From Halomonas sp. SpR1 (lineage in GTDB: Bacteria; Pseudomonadota; Gammaproteobacteria; Pseudomonadales; Halomonadaceae): a DNA stretch of 64,000 nucleotides. The stretch covers positions 19,559 to 83,558 of the forward strand of contig NZ_JAUAMB010000021.1 in NCBI RefSeq assembly GCF_031010175.1, written 5' to 3'. Below the pieces are notes generated by a model that saw only the letters and a list, made by a program, of their open reading frames with translations, searched no databases and was not told the origin of the DNA. Shown here piece after piece: positions 63,874-64,000 of the stretch (position 1 is the stretch's first letter; every line of letters begins with the position of its first letter). Made by a program: the position numbers and the translations under genes.

Positions 63874-64000
63874 TGTAGTGGTTCAATAAAACCGGACACC
63901 AACGTAGGTGGTAATATTGCCACCATAAACGAGGTGTCTGATGACCAAGAAACGACGTACTTTTTCGCCTGAATTTAAGCAGGAAGCTGCCAGCCTAGTA
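63874..64000 (+). mobile_element. IS3-family insertion sequence, left end (partial)
   Basis: Begins TGTAGTGGTTCAATAAAACC, a TG-terminal inverted repeat of the kind seen in IS3-family elements, followed by a transposase start at 63941. The rest lies beyond the window. It interrupts the SLOG gene. A segment at 63224-63250 (GGTGTCCGGATTACTTGG) resembles the reverse of this end and may be a scar. Confidence 0.75.
63941..64000 (+). CDS. IS3-family transposase OrfA, 3' end outside window
   Basis: First 20 codons only: MTKKRRTFSPEFKQEAASLV, the N-terminal helix of the OrfA (HTH_Tnp_1) proteins of IS3-family elements. The helix-turn-helix proper and the OrfB integrase lie beyond the end of the window. 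Confidence 0.85.
   Translation, partial: MTKKRRTFSPEFKQEAASLV

Noticed and set aside
1..64000. tRNA, rRNA or tmRNA genes
   Set aside because: No cloverleaf with a CCA-type end or rRNA-like conserved stretch was found by eye on either strand.

Overview
The window looks like chromosomal DNA of a moderately halophilic gammaproteobacterium of the Halomonadaceae (Halomonas/Vreelandella type). This rests on the moderately high GC content, the recC/recB/recD set, and the mix of purEK, mmuPM, arginine transport with astE, chrA, wrbA and a betaine/gamma-butyrobetaine module. It is an inference from gene content; no rRNA or tRNA gene is present to confirm it.

Layout. 1-7553: transporters and catabolism: a 5'-cut MFS permease with degraded genes behind it, a LysE exporter, a LysR regulator divergent from an MFS/glutathione transferase pair, and the S-methylmethionine pair mmuP-mmuM. 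7566-9224: a broken and an intact Rpn-type nuclease gene sharing a recently homogenised 205-bp block. 9372-14085: a LysR regulator, a translationally coupled SDR dehydrogenase and SMP-30 lactonase, a DUF2235 hydrolase, a nitrilase remnant and a DUF427 gene.

14314-20453 is a sharply AT-rich island: an unrecognised 607-residue protein with a nuclease-like C-terminus, then an overlapping pair made of an OLD-type ATPase/TOPRIM nuclease and a UvrD-like helicase, the architecture of Gabija anti-phage defence. Two hairpin regions resembling integron attC sites lie just 3' of each module. The island abuts recD. RecBCD is split: recB and recD end a chain of four 4-bp overlaps, mntA-hepT-recB-recD, which puts a type VII toxin-antitoxin pair in the same operon as the recombination nuclease. 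A second MntA-like gene that has lost a catalytic Asp and the convergent pncB lie between this operon and recC. A Xre-RES toxin-antitoxin pair follows recC.

34303-60737 is mostly housekeeping and metabolic: ilvD, chrA, a metallothionein, purE-purK, a diguanylate cyclase, a TraX protein, a polar amino acid ABC transporter with astE (arginine use), hemerythrin, wrbA, a Tat-exported lactonase, tartrate/D-malate dehydrogenase with a LysR gene, lipocalin, YjbQ, an unusual metallophosphatase-like/GT4 fusion, and a gamma-butyrobetaine hydroxylase with a ProX-type binding protein, a LysR regulator and an AGCS symporter.

60851-64000 is a second accessory region: a perfect 16-bp inverted repeat, a RelE/HigB-HigA toxin-antitoxin pair, a 427-residue CoiA-like putative nuclease, a SLOG-family nucleotide-sensor gene whose 5' end is cut by an IS3-family element, and the start of that element's transposase. 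The leading candidates for undescribed biology are the 607-residue protein beside the Gabija-like pair, the mntA-hepT-recB-recD operon with its decayed second MntA, and the CoiA-like nuclease with the SLOG gene.
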